A stretch of DNA of 64,000 nucleotides from Trachythela sp. YZ-2020 (lineage: Eukaryota; Cnidaria; Anthozoa; Malacalcyonacea; Clavulariidae), in contig JADLSH010000249.1 of the NCBI GenBank assembly GCA_016169945.1, positions 1,426,001 to 1,490,000 on the forward strand, given 5' to 3'. A program made the position numbers and the translations under genes. Below, one piece after another: positions 1 through 11,935 of this stretch; positions within the stretch are counted from its first letter, which is position 1, and every line of letters starts with the position of its first letter. Below the pieces are notes generated by a model, which saw only the letters and a program-made list of their open reading frames with translations, searched no databases and was not told where the DNA came from.

Positions 1-546
1 GTTCTGAATGAAGCTAACTGATTACTGGCATCTCGGAAAATGACATTTTATAAAATATCTTAGCTGACAGCTGAAACTGAATAATTTATATGGCAGCTGA
101 TTTTCGAAAATTGACCGTTTTCAGTATATATTTAAATATTGTACTGCACTGTAAATCTCCAGAGAAAGACCATTCCCTTGAAACGTCAAAATATTCATAC
201 ATCTTTTTCAAGTAGTTCATTCAGGTTTTCGGTAAATTAACTTCTATTTATTCAAATTTATGTGCTAGCTGTGCGCAGCTGCGCGTCTGTGTAAATTTGG
301 TGCTATAAAAATGAATCATTATTCATGGCGAGTTTTGAGCAATTCAAATGTATTCTTTGCTTCAAAGTCCCTTCAAATAAAGCGATATCAATTTCTTGGA
401 GAGCAAGGAGAACATACGTAGAGTTAGACGTCCTTCCTTCTCCATTTTACCCTCAAATACTCGCTCAAATAGCATCTGCAAACCAGCCTTCATTTTTAAC
501 ACAGTAGATACTAAATCCAGTTCTATATCCAGATCAGTTTCATTAC

Positions 547-600
547 CTGGTAAGACAAACCAATACTCAATAGGTATACTCACTTCAGATACTGTAAGGC
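547..600 (-). pseudogene. Relic 3' edge of a MAM exon with its splice donor (unit 1)
   Basis: Read on the minus strand, this matches the last bases of the penultimate exon of the protease gene (ending at 39617) and its intron start, including the gtaatg donor at 546-541 and about 50 bp of intron (487-546). Only some tens of exon bases are shared, so it cannot encode the domain. Equivalent relics start at 6631, 12724, 18845 and 30828; in the last the donor has become gtaata. Confidence 0.75.
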
Positions 601-1546
601 TATCCCAAATCAGTTTATTCTAAATACATTTGCTACATGCACAAAAACATTGCAACATTGTTGATTTAATAGTTGATAATCAATTTACTAATTGGAGAAA
701 ACTACAAATTACAAAATGTACAATGCCAATGGTAATACAAAAAAATTACAAACTACAATAATAGTATTTCTATTCTTTTCTATTCTATATGTCAATATTT
801 ACATTAAAGAAAGCGATTTTATTCATTTAGTTTCTGCGACAATACGGTTTTGTTTCTGCGACAGCAGAATACCACAAAGACTATTTTAAATATGACTACT
901 AAATTCCATATATGTCGTAATACGATAATATAAACTTTGCAGTTCTAACAATTATAGGCGTAAGAAAATGTTATATATGATCAATTAGTAATTGGCATAA
1001 ATTCTATTGTGCACACATATATTATAACAATTTTTATGTTTAGATCGTTCATTATTCATTAATTATATGCAAAGGGTATAGTATCGAAGGGAAACCGGTT
1101 CGGATGCATATTTTTTTACTAAACGTACGTTCACACGCTGCGATATGTCGGGCCGAGTTTAGGTTTTGCTGAACGATAATGAAGAATATTTTTAGTTGAC
1201 GATGTCGTTAGACATGTATTTTTCAAATATCATTAAAGTGCATCTAATTAATCGGTCCGACAAATCGCAGCCTGCAAACGTGACTACCTTAAATCGAAGG
1301 TTGAGTGAGGAGTTACAACCACTAGCGTTTGTAACCAATTAGCAATTTCGTTATTAATCTTGTATGGTGTTTACAAGTGTATACATGTGACATTATCTTT
1401 GAAATTTGATTGGGACAGGGTGCAAAACCGCATGAATTATTCAAGAGGTTCACTAAACAACCGCTTTCGCTTTCTCTTCGCTTCCAACCCCAATGCTTAG
1501 AAAAGTATTATTACATATAGTTCAAATTTAATATTCATTCAAACAT

Positions 1547-1975
1547 GGAGCCTGTTCATATGAGCCTGGTTGGCCGGGAACCCCACCCAGGTAGGATGAA
1601 TTATTTCTGTGTTCATATGACTGTTTTTCCCATCTAATATCCCACCTCGGTGGGACGAAATTACGAAAACATGGCGCCTTATCTTTTGTCGAGGTTGAAC
1701 AAACTGTACGTTGTTACGACTTATAATAACGGTCTTTGCTTAAATCTATTAATGTTTATTCTTCCTGTTTATATTTTACAACTACGTCGCGGTATACTGA
1801 ATAGGTCAAAATCGGCAAAAATGTCCATCCCGGTCAGGTGCAGGGATGAAGCTTTCATATGGAAAATTTTATCCCACTTGACTGAGATCCCACCCAGCAC
1901 AAGGTGAGATCTCGCCTAACCGGGCTGGCTTGTCTCTCATATGCACACACAATCATGATTTCTATATTCATTATT
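1547..1975. mobile_element. MITE with TTCATATGAGCC terminal inverted repeats, right end lost (unit 1)
   Basis: The left end begins GGAGCCTGTTCATATGAGCC. The matching inverted right end exists only in the longer copies at 19859-20359 (unit 4) and 36960-37430 (unit 5). In units 1-3 the sequence jumps from inside the element to downstream unit sequence, so the right terminus was deleted. The 85-codon open frame at 1650-1907 lies inside this element and is not a credible gene. Truncated copies start at 7652 and 13747. Confidence 0.75.
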
Positions 1976-3005
1976 CTATATACTTATTTGTAATTTTATG
2001 CGATATACCGCTGGAATATTCCGGGCGCCGTCCATTATCTCTGCAGATTACTGTTTCCGCTGAAAAATAGCGCGGCACCGGCAGATTTCGATAATAATTC
2101 GCAGTTTTTAGCCAATGAGAAAACGATAACAGAGTACAATGAATAATAATGTATTACTATTAATGTAGTCCTGTAGAAATCAATCTACTTGTCGGTGATG
2201 CATCAATTATTAGTCATCAATGAATCAATTGTTAGTCATCAAAATATTTTTGTCTGCCGACTAAAATAGCACTTCTGCCAACTGAAACTCCAAATAGAAT
2301 TTCTGGGGGGGTATGACACCCCCCAAACCCCCCCCCGTAGGTCCGGCCCTGGAGCTTATAGTCGGTCTCAAAATGTGCAGTCGGTCTCAAGATATTCATT
2401 GTTAAATTGGACGCATTATGCCACGTAATGCCATGCGAGACTGGCTAAATAGTTTCAGAGACCGACTTCAGTCGTTGCATTAATTAAAATATAAAGTTTG
2501 CCGAATATCCTGTTTCAATCTTTGTCAGTGTAAAGCGTTCTTCTAGAATGTCATATCACTCATACTGTATGTGGCGTGCGTATGTTGAATATTTACAGAA
2601 GCACTGAAGCACTGTAAATGCTAAAACAAACTACTTTGAAATAGAACCATAATATTGCCATTTGCCTGTTGCCACAACTGCTATAATCTACATATTAAAT
2701 ACTTTATTGCAAACTTATTGTACAGGAAGCTAAACTTATTCTTATCCAGAAAAACTACATTGTTTTTGCGATATAATTCAAATTTTTTTACAGATTTCCA
2801 CCCACAAATTGGAATAAAATATTTGTTCAGAAAGCAGGAAATCGTGTCTACGAGATGCTAGATTTCAAAATTTCCCCGGATTCCCCAGGACCCCCCTGAG
2901 AATGGGTGTCCTACTGTATCAGTCGTCCTATTCTGCTGGATCTGCCCCTGTGTACATGAGTTCAGTATTCGAGGAAGAACACCGCCGTTGCGATCGCGCC
3001 GTCGT

Positions 3006-3081
3006 GCATTCCATATGATGAAATATTATGTCATCCATTGCCAGATCCCCTCTCCACCTTACGTGTCGCCCCTATGACGAT
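3006..3081 (-). pseudogene. Decayed copy of the terminal MAM exon (unit 1)
   Basis: The minus strand starts after a tatag acceptor at the same place as the intact exon at 38801, and the encoded region around the final MAM motif (DLA.DDI.F) is still recognisable. Relative to the intact exon it has lost 5 bp in the stretch after the ACACGT triplets, which shifts the frame. The same lesion is present in units 2-4, so it predates amplification of the array. Confidence 0.85.
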
Positions 3082-4124
3082 CTATAAAATATAATAACGG
3101 AACATTATTGGGAGTTATAAACCTAGACCGGGGTATTACAATTACAATTATTTGTCCCTCAGGGTAATTTTTTGTGGAATACTCCGAGTGGAAGGTCTAT
3201 ATGATATAAATGATATATTATACCGAACATTAATATTGTATGGTTACTATTTGTACGTATTAGATGCTACTAAAAATCAGATAGCATCCCTTCTAATTAT
3301 TTAATGACTTTCAATGTTAAAACACAACTTTCAGAGGAGTTTTCATACGAACCGGATATTCAAAGTCGAATCTGCCGCTGTAGCGTGGTATTCGACGTCG
3401 TCGAACCATGGGTATGAGTTGGCCTTGGGATGATATATTCGCTGAAAAATATCGTGGTCATGTTGTACAAACCAAGTTCTCTTATTGGACAAGTTTAGTG
3501 TCCAATGGACCAAATGCACGGGGAAAAATGCCTCACTTTCTTTTTAAAACGTCTTCAAACTTTACCAGACAAAATTATGTACTTGACATATAAAGGATCC
3601 CAAACAATTAATCTCAACAATAATACGCTAAAAAGGTTATCAGTTGGGTTAAGGTTGGGTTAACGTCCGGCTTCGTTTTTAACACAATAGATACTAAATC
3701 AAGTTCTATTTTCAGATCAGTGATTTTCTCCCGGTTGACTTTGCAGAGGAATGGGTTCTAGCTTCAGTTGGGTTAAGGTCAACCTCGTACTCAGGACTAC
3801 TGAGCTTGTGTTAAGTTCAGTGAATAAGTAAAATATGAAAAGTCATTACAGATCACAAAGCTGAATATTTTCATTTCAAAACTAAATTTAAATGGAGTAT
3901 ATATGACAATAATTATATAGTTTTACTGATTAAATGAAATCAAGTAGATTTTACGTCATTTACATTATAACGATGGAAAGATCTGTTCGTTTCGGGCCAG
4001 TTCCATATCCATTATGCGTTCTCTGTCTACATAGGAGACTGAGTTTCGCATAAAATATCTACTTTTTGGCATCACCTATATAGCAGCTAACACCTGGCGT
4101 GTACTATTACCAGGTCACAGTTGA

Positions 4125-5840
4125 TTACATGAATATTATACTTAAGTCCTCCCACATGTCATTGGTGTGGACAAATGCTACAGGACCGGCTGGATGCGAA
4201 AAAAGCTTTGCATGCTTTATCGATCTGTTTATTGGTAAATACAAACATTCATATTCATTATTTTCAGAGTAACTTAAGATGTAGTATGCCTCTGATGTTC
4301 CAAAAGTGGGCTGTTTTACTATCAGGATTTCAATTTTTGACGTAGCATAGTTGTATGTCGCCCCAAGCACCTTATACGGCACATTTATTGTTCTCTTTAA
4401 CTCCCCTTCTTTAGTGTAAAACAGCACATTATCAGTTGAATTTTTACTTGAAAGCATAACTACTTCATTCTTGTCAGTGACACATTTCAAGTAAATGTCG
4501 TTCCCTGATTTATAGCTTGAATTTTGCTCAAGAGGCAAGGGAGATTTTAATTTGCCCTTGCTGTCACAGACATAAAAATGATCGTCATGCCAGGCGAAGA
4601 TTACAATATCGCAATCGTTGTTTACCACACAGTTCATGGTGCGATGGCTATTTTCAAGGAAGTCTAACACACGTTCGTATTGCTCATTGCCGTTGGAATC
4701 GAAAACGAACAGAACACCCAAATAGTTGTTACTAGTGCAATCTTTAAAACTTATAATAACGAAAACATTATCGTAACGATCGATGGCTATCGCCATTACC
4801 TCTTGGTTGTTACCAGTACGGTTTACTGTAGCTTGTCGAAGTTCACAAAACGTTTTTATGTCTCCTGTTCTGTTGAAAATATTTATACGGTTGCCACTCC
4901 TAGATAAAGCTAACCCTTTGCTATTTACGCACCAACGCCGCAAATCTATTTCGGTTGTAATTACTTGATTTTCTGGGAGTTGAAATTCTTCCTTGTCAAA
5001 AATCTCCTTGACAACATGAATGTCAAGAAGTAGCGGGTGGATCGTTTCGCCTCTGGTAGGCAGGTGTATTCTGGGCCAGTTTCTGACGTCAGGTAACTCG
5101 CCAGAAAACCTCGCAACAAATTCTGATGTAGCAAAGTTCAAAGAGAGTACAGATTTCACGGTTTCTAATCGTGAATCTTTGTAAACCTTGGATTTTAACC
5201 CGCCTTTGAAATATCTGGAAAATGTTTCTCCGATTGCTGGTAGATTATGAAGCTCTTCCAAAAACAACATGCAACCAGCGGCCGCTGCTTTTGTGTCTTG
5301 AAGACATTCCAAAATCTTCGAGACTACACGAAGTTTTGCTGCCATGATTCTATCTGGCAAGCTCAAGGCTTCGTTACAGAATGCTTCGGTAGCTTTGTCG
5401 AATGCGACTTTGAATCGTTCTCTTGCAGTCAGAAGGCGACCATTTGATGTGTCGTTTAGATTTTGAATGGCGTCTGAGAGTGCGATGGCTTTGTTCAGAA
5501 CTCCAGACTCGCTTTCGTTTCTTGCTGTTGTTGTTGTTTTACTTCCGCCATGTTGGGCACCGTTTGCTTCATCTTTACTTATCTCTTCGTCTTTTGCTTC
5601 GTCAAGTGCGAGATTGAGTGTAACTACACCCTCTCTCAGAAAGCAATAACTTGCGCGTAAATCTTTTCGAGAGAGTCCATCGATTTTGGTATTGATATCG
5701 TTAAGGTCTTCGATTATTACATCCCGCAATTTTTCATCGGTCGTATCGCCGTCTTTGAGTTTGTCTGCCGCTGAGCTGCGAGCTTTATTCAACACTAAGC
5801 CTAAAGCTGTACTTATAATACTCGCAATCACAGATAACAT
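4125..5840 (-). CDS. Intronless uncharacterised protein, N-terminal helical region plus propeller-like C-terminus, copy 1
   Basis: The frame is open from 5855 down to the stop at 4125. The codon at 5855-5853 is TTG, and an in-frame TAG lies further upstream with no ATG between, so the first ATG is at 5840, giving 571 aa. A hydrophobic stretch (MLSVIASIISTALGLVL) opens the protein. It is followed by charged, helix-prone sequence to about residue 275 and an acidic linker near 80-115. The C-terminal part from about residue 285 has repeated strands ending in turns such as FNRTGDI, FDSNGN, CDSKGK and YTKEGE, as in NHL or WD-like beta-propellers. No catalytic motif is seen. I do not recognise the family. 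Compared with copy 3 I count 9 amino-acid replacements and about 7 silent changes. An unspliced 5' exon carrying another start cannot be excluded. Confidence 0.8.
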   Translation of the reverse strand: MLSVIASIISTALGLVLNKARSSAADKLKDGDTTDEKLRDVIIEDLNDINTKIDGLSRKDLRASYCFLREGVVTLNLALDEAKDEEISKDEANGAQHGGSKTTTTARNESESGVLNKAIALSDAIQNLNDTSNGRLLTARERFKVAFDKATEAFCNEALSLPDRIMAAKLRVVSKILECLQDTKAAAAGCMLFLEELHNLPAIGETFSRYFKGGLKSKVYKDSRLETVKSVLSLNFATSEFVARFSGELPDVRNWPRIHLPTRGETIHPLLLDIHVVKEIFDKEEFQLPENQVITTEIDLRRWCVNSKGLALSRSGNRINIFNRTGDIKTFCELRQATVNRTGNNQEVMAIAIDRYDNVFVIISFKDCTSNNYLGVLFVFDSNGNEQYERVLDFLENSHRTMNCVVNNDCDIVIFAWHDDHFYVCDSKGKLKSPLPLEQNSSYKSGNDIYLKCVTDKNEVVMLSSKNSTDNVLFYTKEGELKRTINVPYKVLGATYNYATSKIEILIVKQPTFGTSEAYYILSYSENNEYECLYLPINRSIKHAKLFSHPAGPVAFVHTNDMWEDLSIIFM

Positions 5841-8800
5841 ACTTGAATAAGCCAAACAGCAAATGTATATTGCATGTAGAACTATAGGAACGGAGTATAG
5901 ACAACTGATGCTTAAGATGATATACTAATGCACATTACGTAACGGTATAAAAATCTTATAGGTATTTTCCCTGTAGAATACCCCCCACCGCGACTTGTCA
6001 TGAGCAAATAAACAAGAGTACGTAGTATTCAATGTTTCGATGTACGGCTGTTTCTCGAAACATTAATAGCTTATAGCTAGGATAGCTTATAAGATGTTCT
6101 GAATGAAGCTAACTGATTACTGGCATCTCGGAAAATGACATTTTATAAAATATCTTAGCTGACAGCTGAAACTGAATAATTTATATGGCAGCTGATTTTC
6201 GAAAATTGACCGTTTTCAGTATATATTTAAATATTGTACTGCACTGTAAATCTCCTGAGAAAGACCATTCCCTTGAAACGTCAAAATATTCATACATCTT
6301 TTTCAAGTAGTTCATTCAGGTTTTCGGTAAATTAACTTCTATTTATTCAAATTTATGTGCTAGCTGTGCGCAGCTGCGCGTCTGTGTAAATTTGGTGCTA
6401 TAAAAATGAATCATTATTCATGGCGAGTTTTGAGCAATTCAAATGTATTCTTTGCTTCAAAGTCCCTTCAAATAAAGCGATATCAATTTCTTGGACAGCA
6501 AGGAGAACATCCTCCCCTTCTCCATTTTACCCTCAAATACTCGCTCAAATAGCATCTGCAAACCAGTCCCGCTTCATTTTTAACACAGTAGATACTAAAA
6601 CCAGTTCTATATCCAGATCAGTTTCATTACCTGGTAAGACAAACCAATACTCAATAGGTATACTCACTTCAGATAAGGCTATCGCAAATCGCAAGTCAGT
6701 TTATTCTAAATACATTCGCTACATGCACAAAAACATTGCAACATTGTTGATTTAATAGTTGATAATGAATTTACTAATTGGAGAAAACTACAAATTACAA
6801 AATTTACAATGCCAATGGTAATACAAAAAAATTACAAACTACAATAATAGTATTTCTATTCTTTTCTATTCTATATGTCAATATTTACAATAAAGAAAGC
6901 GATTTTATTCATTTAGTTCAAAATACGGTTTTGTTTTCTGACAGCAGAATACCACAAAGACTATTTTAAATATGACTACTAAATTCCATATATGTCGTAA
7001 TACGATAATATAAACTTTGCAGTTCTAACAATTAGGCGTAAGAAAATGTTATATATGATCAATTAGTAATTGGCATAAATTATATTGTGCACACATATAT
7101 TATAACAATTTTTATGTCAACTTTGTTCGGCTGTAAAACGTACAAAAATTTTGTAAAAGATCGTTCATTATTCATTAATTATATGCATAGGTATAGTATC
7201 GAATACTGGTTCGGATGCATTTTTTTACTAAACGTACGTTCACACGCGGCGATATGTCGGGCCGAGTTTAGGTTTTGCTGAACGATGATGAAGAATATTT
7301 TTAGTTGACGATGTCGTTAGACATGTATTTTTCAAATATCATTAAAGTGCATCTAATTAATCGGTCCGATAAATCGCAGCGTGTAAACGTACCTTAAATC
7401 GAAGATTGGGTGAGGAGTTACAACCACTAGCGTTTGTACCCAATTAGCAATCTCGTTATTAATCTTGTATGGTGTTTACAAGTGTATACATGTGACATTA
7501 TCTTTGAAATTTGATTGGGACAGGGTGCAAAACCGCATGAATTATTCAAGAGGTTCACTAAACAACCGCTTTCGCTTTCTCTTCGCTTCCAACCCCAATG
7601 CTTAGAAAAGTATTATTACATATAGTTCAAATTTAATATTCATTCAAACATGGAGCCTGTTCATATGAGCCTGGTTGGCCGGGAACCTCACCCAGGTAGG
7701 ATGAATTATTTCTGTGTTCATATGACTGTTTTTCCCATCTAATATCCCACCTCGGTGGGACGAAATTACGAAAACATGGCGCCTTATCTTTTGTCGAGGT
7801 TGAACAAACTGTACGTTGTTACGACTTATAATAACGGTCTTTGCTTAAATCTATTAATGTTTATTCTTCCTGTTTATATTTTACAACTACGTCGCGGTAT
7901 ACTGAATAGGTCAAAATCGGCAAAAATGTCCATCCCGGTCAGGTGCAGGGATGAAGCTTTCATATGGAAAATTTTATCCCACTTGACTGAGATCCCACCC
8001 AGCACAAGGTGAGATCTCGCCTAACCGGGCTGGCTTGTCTCTCATATGCACACACAATCATGATTTCTATATTCATTATTCTATATACTTATTTGTAATT
8101 TTATGCGATATACCGCTGGAATATTCCGGGCGCCGTCCAATTATCTCTGCAGATTACTGTTTCCGCTGAAAAATAGCGCGGGCACCGGCAGATTTCGATA
8201 ATAATTCGCAGTTTTTAGCCAATGAGAAAACGATAACAGAGTACAATGAATAATAATGTATTACTATTAATGTAGTCCTGTAGAAATCAATCTACTTGTC
8301 GGTGATGCATCAATTATTAGTCATCAATGAATCAATTGTTAGTCATCAAAATATTTTTGTCTGCCGACTAAAATAGCACTTCTGCCAACTGAAACTCCAA
8401 ATAGAATTTCTGGGGGGGTATGACACCCCCCAAACCCCCCCCCGTAGGTCCGGCCCTGGAGCTTATAGTCGGTCTCAAAATGTGCAGTCGGTCTCAAGAT
8501 ATTCATTGTTAAATTGGACGCATTATGCCACGTAATGCCATGCGAGACTGGCTAAATAGTTTCAGAGACCGACTTCAGTCGTTGCATTAATTAAAATATA
8601 AAGTTTGCCGAATATCCTGTTTCAATCTTTGTCAGTGTAAAGCGTTCTTCTAGAATGTCATATCACTCATACTGTATGTGGCGTGCGTATGTTGAATATT
8701 TACAGAAGCACTGAAGCACTGTAAATGCTAAAACAAACTACTTTGAAATAGAACCATAATATTGCCATTTGCCTGTTGCCACAACTGCTATAATCTACAT

Positions 8801-9107
8801 ATTAAATACTTTATTGCAAACTTATTGTACAGGAAGCTAAACTTATTCTTATCCAGAAAAACTACATTGTTTTTGCGATATAATTCAAATTTTTTTACAG
8901 ATTTCCACCCACAAATTGGAATAAAATATTTGTTCAGAAAGCAGGAAATCGTGTCTACGAGATGCTAGATTTCAAAATTTCCTGATTCCCAGGACCCCTG
9001 AGAATGGGTGTCCTACTGTATCAGTCGTCCTATTCTGCTGGATCTGCCCCTGTGTACATGAGTTCAGTATTCGAGGAAGAACACCGCCGTTGCGATCGCG
9101 CCGTCGT

Positions 9108-9183
9108 GCATTCCATATGATGAAATATTATGTCATCCATTGCCAGATCCCCTCTCCACCTTACGTGTCGCCCCTATGACGAT
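9108..9183 (-). pseudogene. Decayed copy of the terminal MAM exon (unit 2)
   Basis: Same position in the unit, same tatag acceptor and same 5-bp frame-shifting loss as the copy at 3006-3081. Confidence 0.85.
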
Positions 9184-10222
9184 CTATAAAATATAATAAC
9201 GGAACATTATTGGGAGTTATAAACCTAGACCGGGGTATTACAATTACAATTATTTGTCCCTCAGGGTAATTTTTGTGGAATACCTGAGTGGAAGGTCTAT
9301 ATGATATAAATGATATATTATACCGAACATTAATATTGTATGGTTACTATTTGTACGTATTAGATGCTACTAAAAATCAGATAGCATCCCTTCTAATTAT
9401 TTAATGACTTTCAATGTTAAAACAGAACTTTCAGAGGAGTTTTCATACGAATCGGATATTCAAAGTCGAATCTGCCGCTGTAGCGTGGTATTCGACGTCG
9501 TCGAACCATGGGTATGAGTTGGCCTTGGGATGATATATTCGCTGAAAATATCGTGGTCATGTTGTACAAACCAAGTTCTCTTATTGACAAGTTTAGTGTC
9601 CAATGGACCAAATGCACGGGGAAAAATGCCTCACTTTCTTTTTAAAACGTCTTCAAACTTTACCAGACAAAATTATGTACTTGACATATAAAGGATCCCA
9701 AACAATTAATCTCAACAATAATACGCTAAAAAGGTTATCAGTTGGGTTAAGGTTGGGTTAACGTCCGGCTTCATTCTTAACACAATAGATACTAAATCAA
9801 GTTCTATTTTCAGATCAGTGATTTTCTCCCGGTTGACTTTGCAGAGGAATGGGTTCTAGCTTCAGTTGTTAAGGTCAACATCGTACTCAGGACTACTGAG
9901 CTTGTGTTAAGGTCAGTGAATAAGTAAAATATGAAAAGTCATTACAGATCACAAAGCTGAAAATTTTCATTTCAAAACTAAATTTAAATGGAGTATATAT
10001 GACAATAATTATATAGTTTTACTGATTAAATGAAATCAAGTAGATTTTACGTCATTTACATTATAACGATGGAAAGATCTGTTCGTTTCGGGCCAGTTCC
10101 ATATCCATTATGCGTTCTCTGTCTACATAGGAGACTGAGTTTCGCATAAAATATCTACTTTTTGGCATCACCTATATAGCAGCTAACACCTGGCGTGTAC
10201 TATATTACCAGGTCACAGTTGA

Positions 10223-11935
10223 TTACATGAATATTATACTTAAGTCCTCCCACTTGTCATTGGTGTGGACAAATGCGACAGGACCGGCTGGATGCGAAAA
10301 AAGCTTTGCATGCTTTATCGATCTGTTTGTTGGTAAATACAAACATTCATATTCATTATTTTCAGAGTAACTAAAGATGTAGTATGCCTCTGATGTTCCA
10401 AAAGTGGGCTGTTTTACTATCAGGATTTCAATTTTTGACGTAGCATAGTTGTATGTCGCCCCAAGCACCTTATACGGCACATTTATTGTTCTCTTTAACT
10501 CCTTCTTAGTGTAAAACAGCACATTATCAGTTGAATTTTTACTTGAAAGCATAACTACTTCATTCTTGTCAGTGACACATTTCAAGTAAATGTCGTTCCC
10601 TGATTTATAGCTTGAATTTTGCTCAAGAGGCAAGTGAGATTTTAAATTGCCCTTGCTGTCGCAGACATAAAAATGATCGTCATGCCAGGCGAAGATTACA
10701 ATATCGCAATCATTGTTTACCACACAGTTCATGGTGCGATGGCTATTTTCAAGGAAGTCTAACACACGTTCGTATTGCTCATTGCCACTGGAATCGAAAA
10801 CGAACAGAACACCCAAATAGTTATTACTAGTGCAATCTTTAAAACTTATAATAACGAAAACATTATCGTAACGATCGATGGCTATCGCCATTACTTCTTG
10901 GTTGTTACCAGTACGGTTTACTGTAGCTTGTCGAAGTTCACAAAACGTTTTTATGTCTCCTGTTCTGTTGAAAATATTTATACGGTTGCCACACCTAGAT
11001 AAAGCTAACCCTTTGCTATTTACGCACCAACGCCGCAAATCTATTTCGGTTGTAATGACTTGATTTTCTGGGAGTTGAAATTCTTCCTTGTCAAAAATCT
11101 CCTTGACAACATGAATGTCAAGAAGTAGCGGGTGGATCGTTTCGCCTCTGGTAGGCAGGTGTATTCTGGGCCAGTTTCTGACGTCAGGTAACTCGCCAGA
11201 AAACCTCGCAACAAATTCTGATGTAGCAAAGTTCAAAGAGAGTACAGATTTCACGGTTTCTAATCGTGAATCTTTGTAAACCTTGGATTTTAACCCGCCT
11301 TTGAAATATCTGGAAAATGTTTCTCCGATTGCTGGTAGATTATGAAGCTCTTCCAAAAACAACATGCAACCAGCGGCCGCTGCTTTTGTGTCTTGAAGAC
11401 ATTCCAAAATCTTCGAGACTACACGAAGTTTTGCTGCCATGATTCTATCTGGCAAGCTCAAGGCTTCGTTACAGAATGCTTCGGTAGCTTTGTCGAATGC
11501 GACTTTGAATCGTTCTCTTGCAGACAGAAGGCGACCATTTGATGTGTCGTTTAGATTTTGAATGGCGTCTGAGAGTGCGATGGCTTCGTTCAGAACTCCA
11601 GACTCGCTTTCGTTTCTTGCTGTTGTTGTTGTTTTACTTCCGCCATGTTGGGCACCGTTTGCTTCATCTTTACTTATCTCTTCGTCTTTTGCTTCGTCAA
11701 GTGCGAGATTGAGTGTAACTACACCCTCTCTCAGAAAGCAATAACTTGCGCGTAAATCTTTTCGAGAGAGTCCATCGATTTTGGTATTGATATCGTTAAG
11801 GTCTTCGATTATTACATCCCGCAATTTTTCATCGGTCGTATCGCCGTCTTTGAGTTTGTCTGCCGCTGAGCTGCGAGCTTTATTCAACACTAAGCCTAAA
11901 GCTGTACTTATAATACTCGCAATCACAGATAACAT
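10223..11935 (-). CDS. Intronless helical/propeller-like protein, copy 2
   Basis: 570 aa from the ATG at 11935. It is one residue shorter than the other copies, because near 10500-10512 a run of four C is reduced to two and three T to two. The two losses sum to 3 nt, so the frame is restored and TKEGELK becomes TKKELK. Otherwise it matches copy 3 and shares the replacements that distinguish copies 2-4 from copy 1, including SRCGN, FDSSGN and the final TNDKWEDL. Whether the short deletion is real or a consensus error is open. Confidence 0.78.
   Translation of the reverse strand: MLSVIASIISTALGLVLNKARSSAADKLKDGDTTDEKLRDVIIEDLNDINTKIDGLSRKDLRASYCFLREGVVTLNLALDEAKDEEISKDEANGAQHGGSKTTTTARNESESGVLNEAIALSDAIQNLNDTSNGRLLSARERFKVAFDKATEAFCNEALSLPDRIMAAKLRVVSKILECLQDTKAAAAGCMLFLEELHNLPAIGETFSRYFKGGLKSKVYKDSRLETVKSVLSLNFATSEFVARFSGELPDVRNWPRIHLPTRGETIHPLLLDIHVVKEIFDKEEFQLPENQVITTEIDLRRWCVNSKGLALSRCGNRINIFNRTGDIKTFCELRQATVNRTGNNQEVMAIAIDRYDNVFVIISFKDCTSNNYLGVLFVFDSSGNEQYERVLDFLENSHRTMNCVVNNDCDIVIFAWHDDHFYVCDSKGNLKSHLPLEQNSSYKSGNDIYLKCVTDKNEVVMLSSKNSTDNVLFYTKKELKRTINVPYKVLGATYNYATSKIEILIVKQPTFGTSEAYYIFSYSENNEYECLYLPTNRSIKHAKLFSHPAGPVAFVHTNDKWEDLSIIFM

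Larger units (their letters stand above)
1..6095. repeat. Tandem array unit 1 (about 6.1 kb)
   Basis: The first bases recur at 6096, 12190, 18300 and 30276, defining head-to-tail units of 6095, 6094 and 6110 bp for units 1-3. In order the unit holds: a relic of a MAM-exon edge near 547-585; non-coding AT-rich DNA; a MITE whose left end is at 1547; a G/C-rich stretch with C and G runs near 2305-2340; a decayed copy of the terminal MAM exon (3006-3081); an intron-edge repeat near 3680-3737; and the intronless minus-strand gene. Short open frames at 325-507, 1650-1907, 2655-2861 and 3408-3593 recur in other units but resemble nothing known, and I treat them as chance. Confidence 0.95.

Noticed and set aside
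325..507. Small plus-strand frames at the unit starts (for example 325-507, 6420-6755, 12513-12848)
   Set aside because: Length and sequence change between units through frame-altering indels. The same DNA read on the minus strand is a relic of a MAM exon edge and intron.
362..583. Minus-strand frames 362-583, 18600-18881 and 30583-30864 as possible exons
   Set aside because: They read through a splice donor and intron sequence of the duplicated gene end; no matching downstream acceptor or domain was found.
1650..1907. 85-codon plus-strand open frame repeated identically in units 1-4
   Set aside because: It lies inside the TTCATATGAGCC MITE, crosses its internal inverted words, is broken in unit 5 and resembles no protein.
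4517..5649. Several 60-75 codon plus-strand frames opposite the intronless gene (and in the other copies)
   Set aside because: Shadows of the antisense strand of a well-supported long frame.
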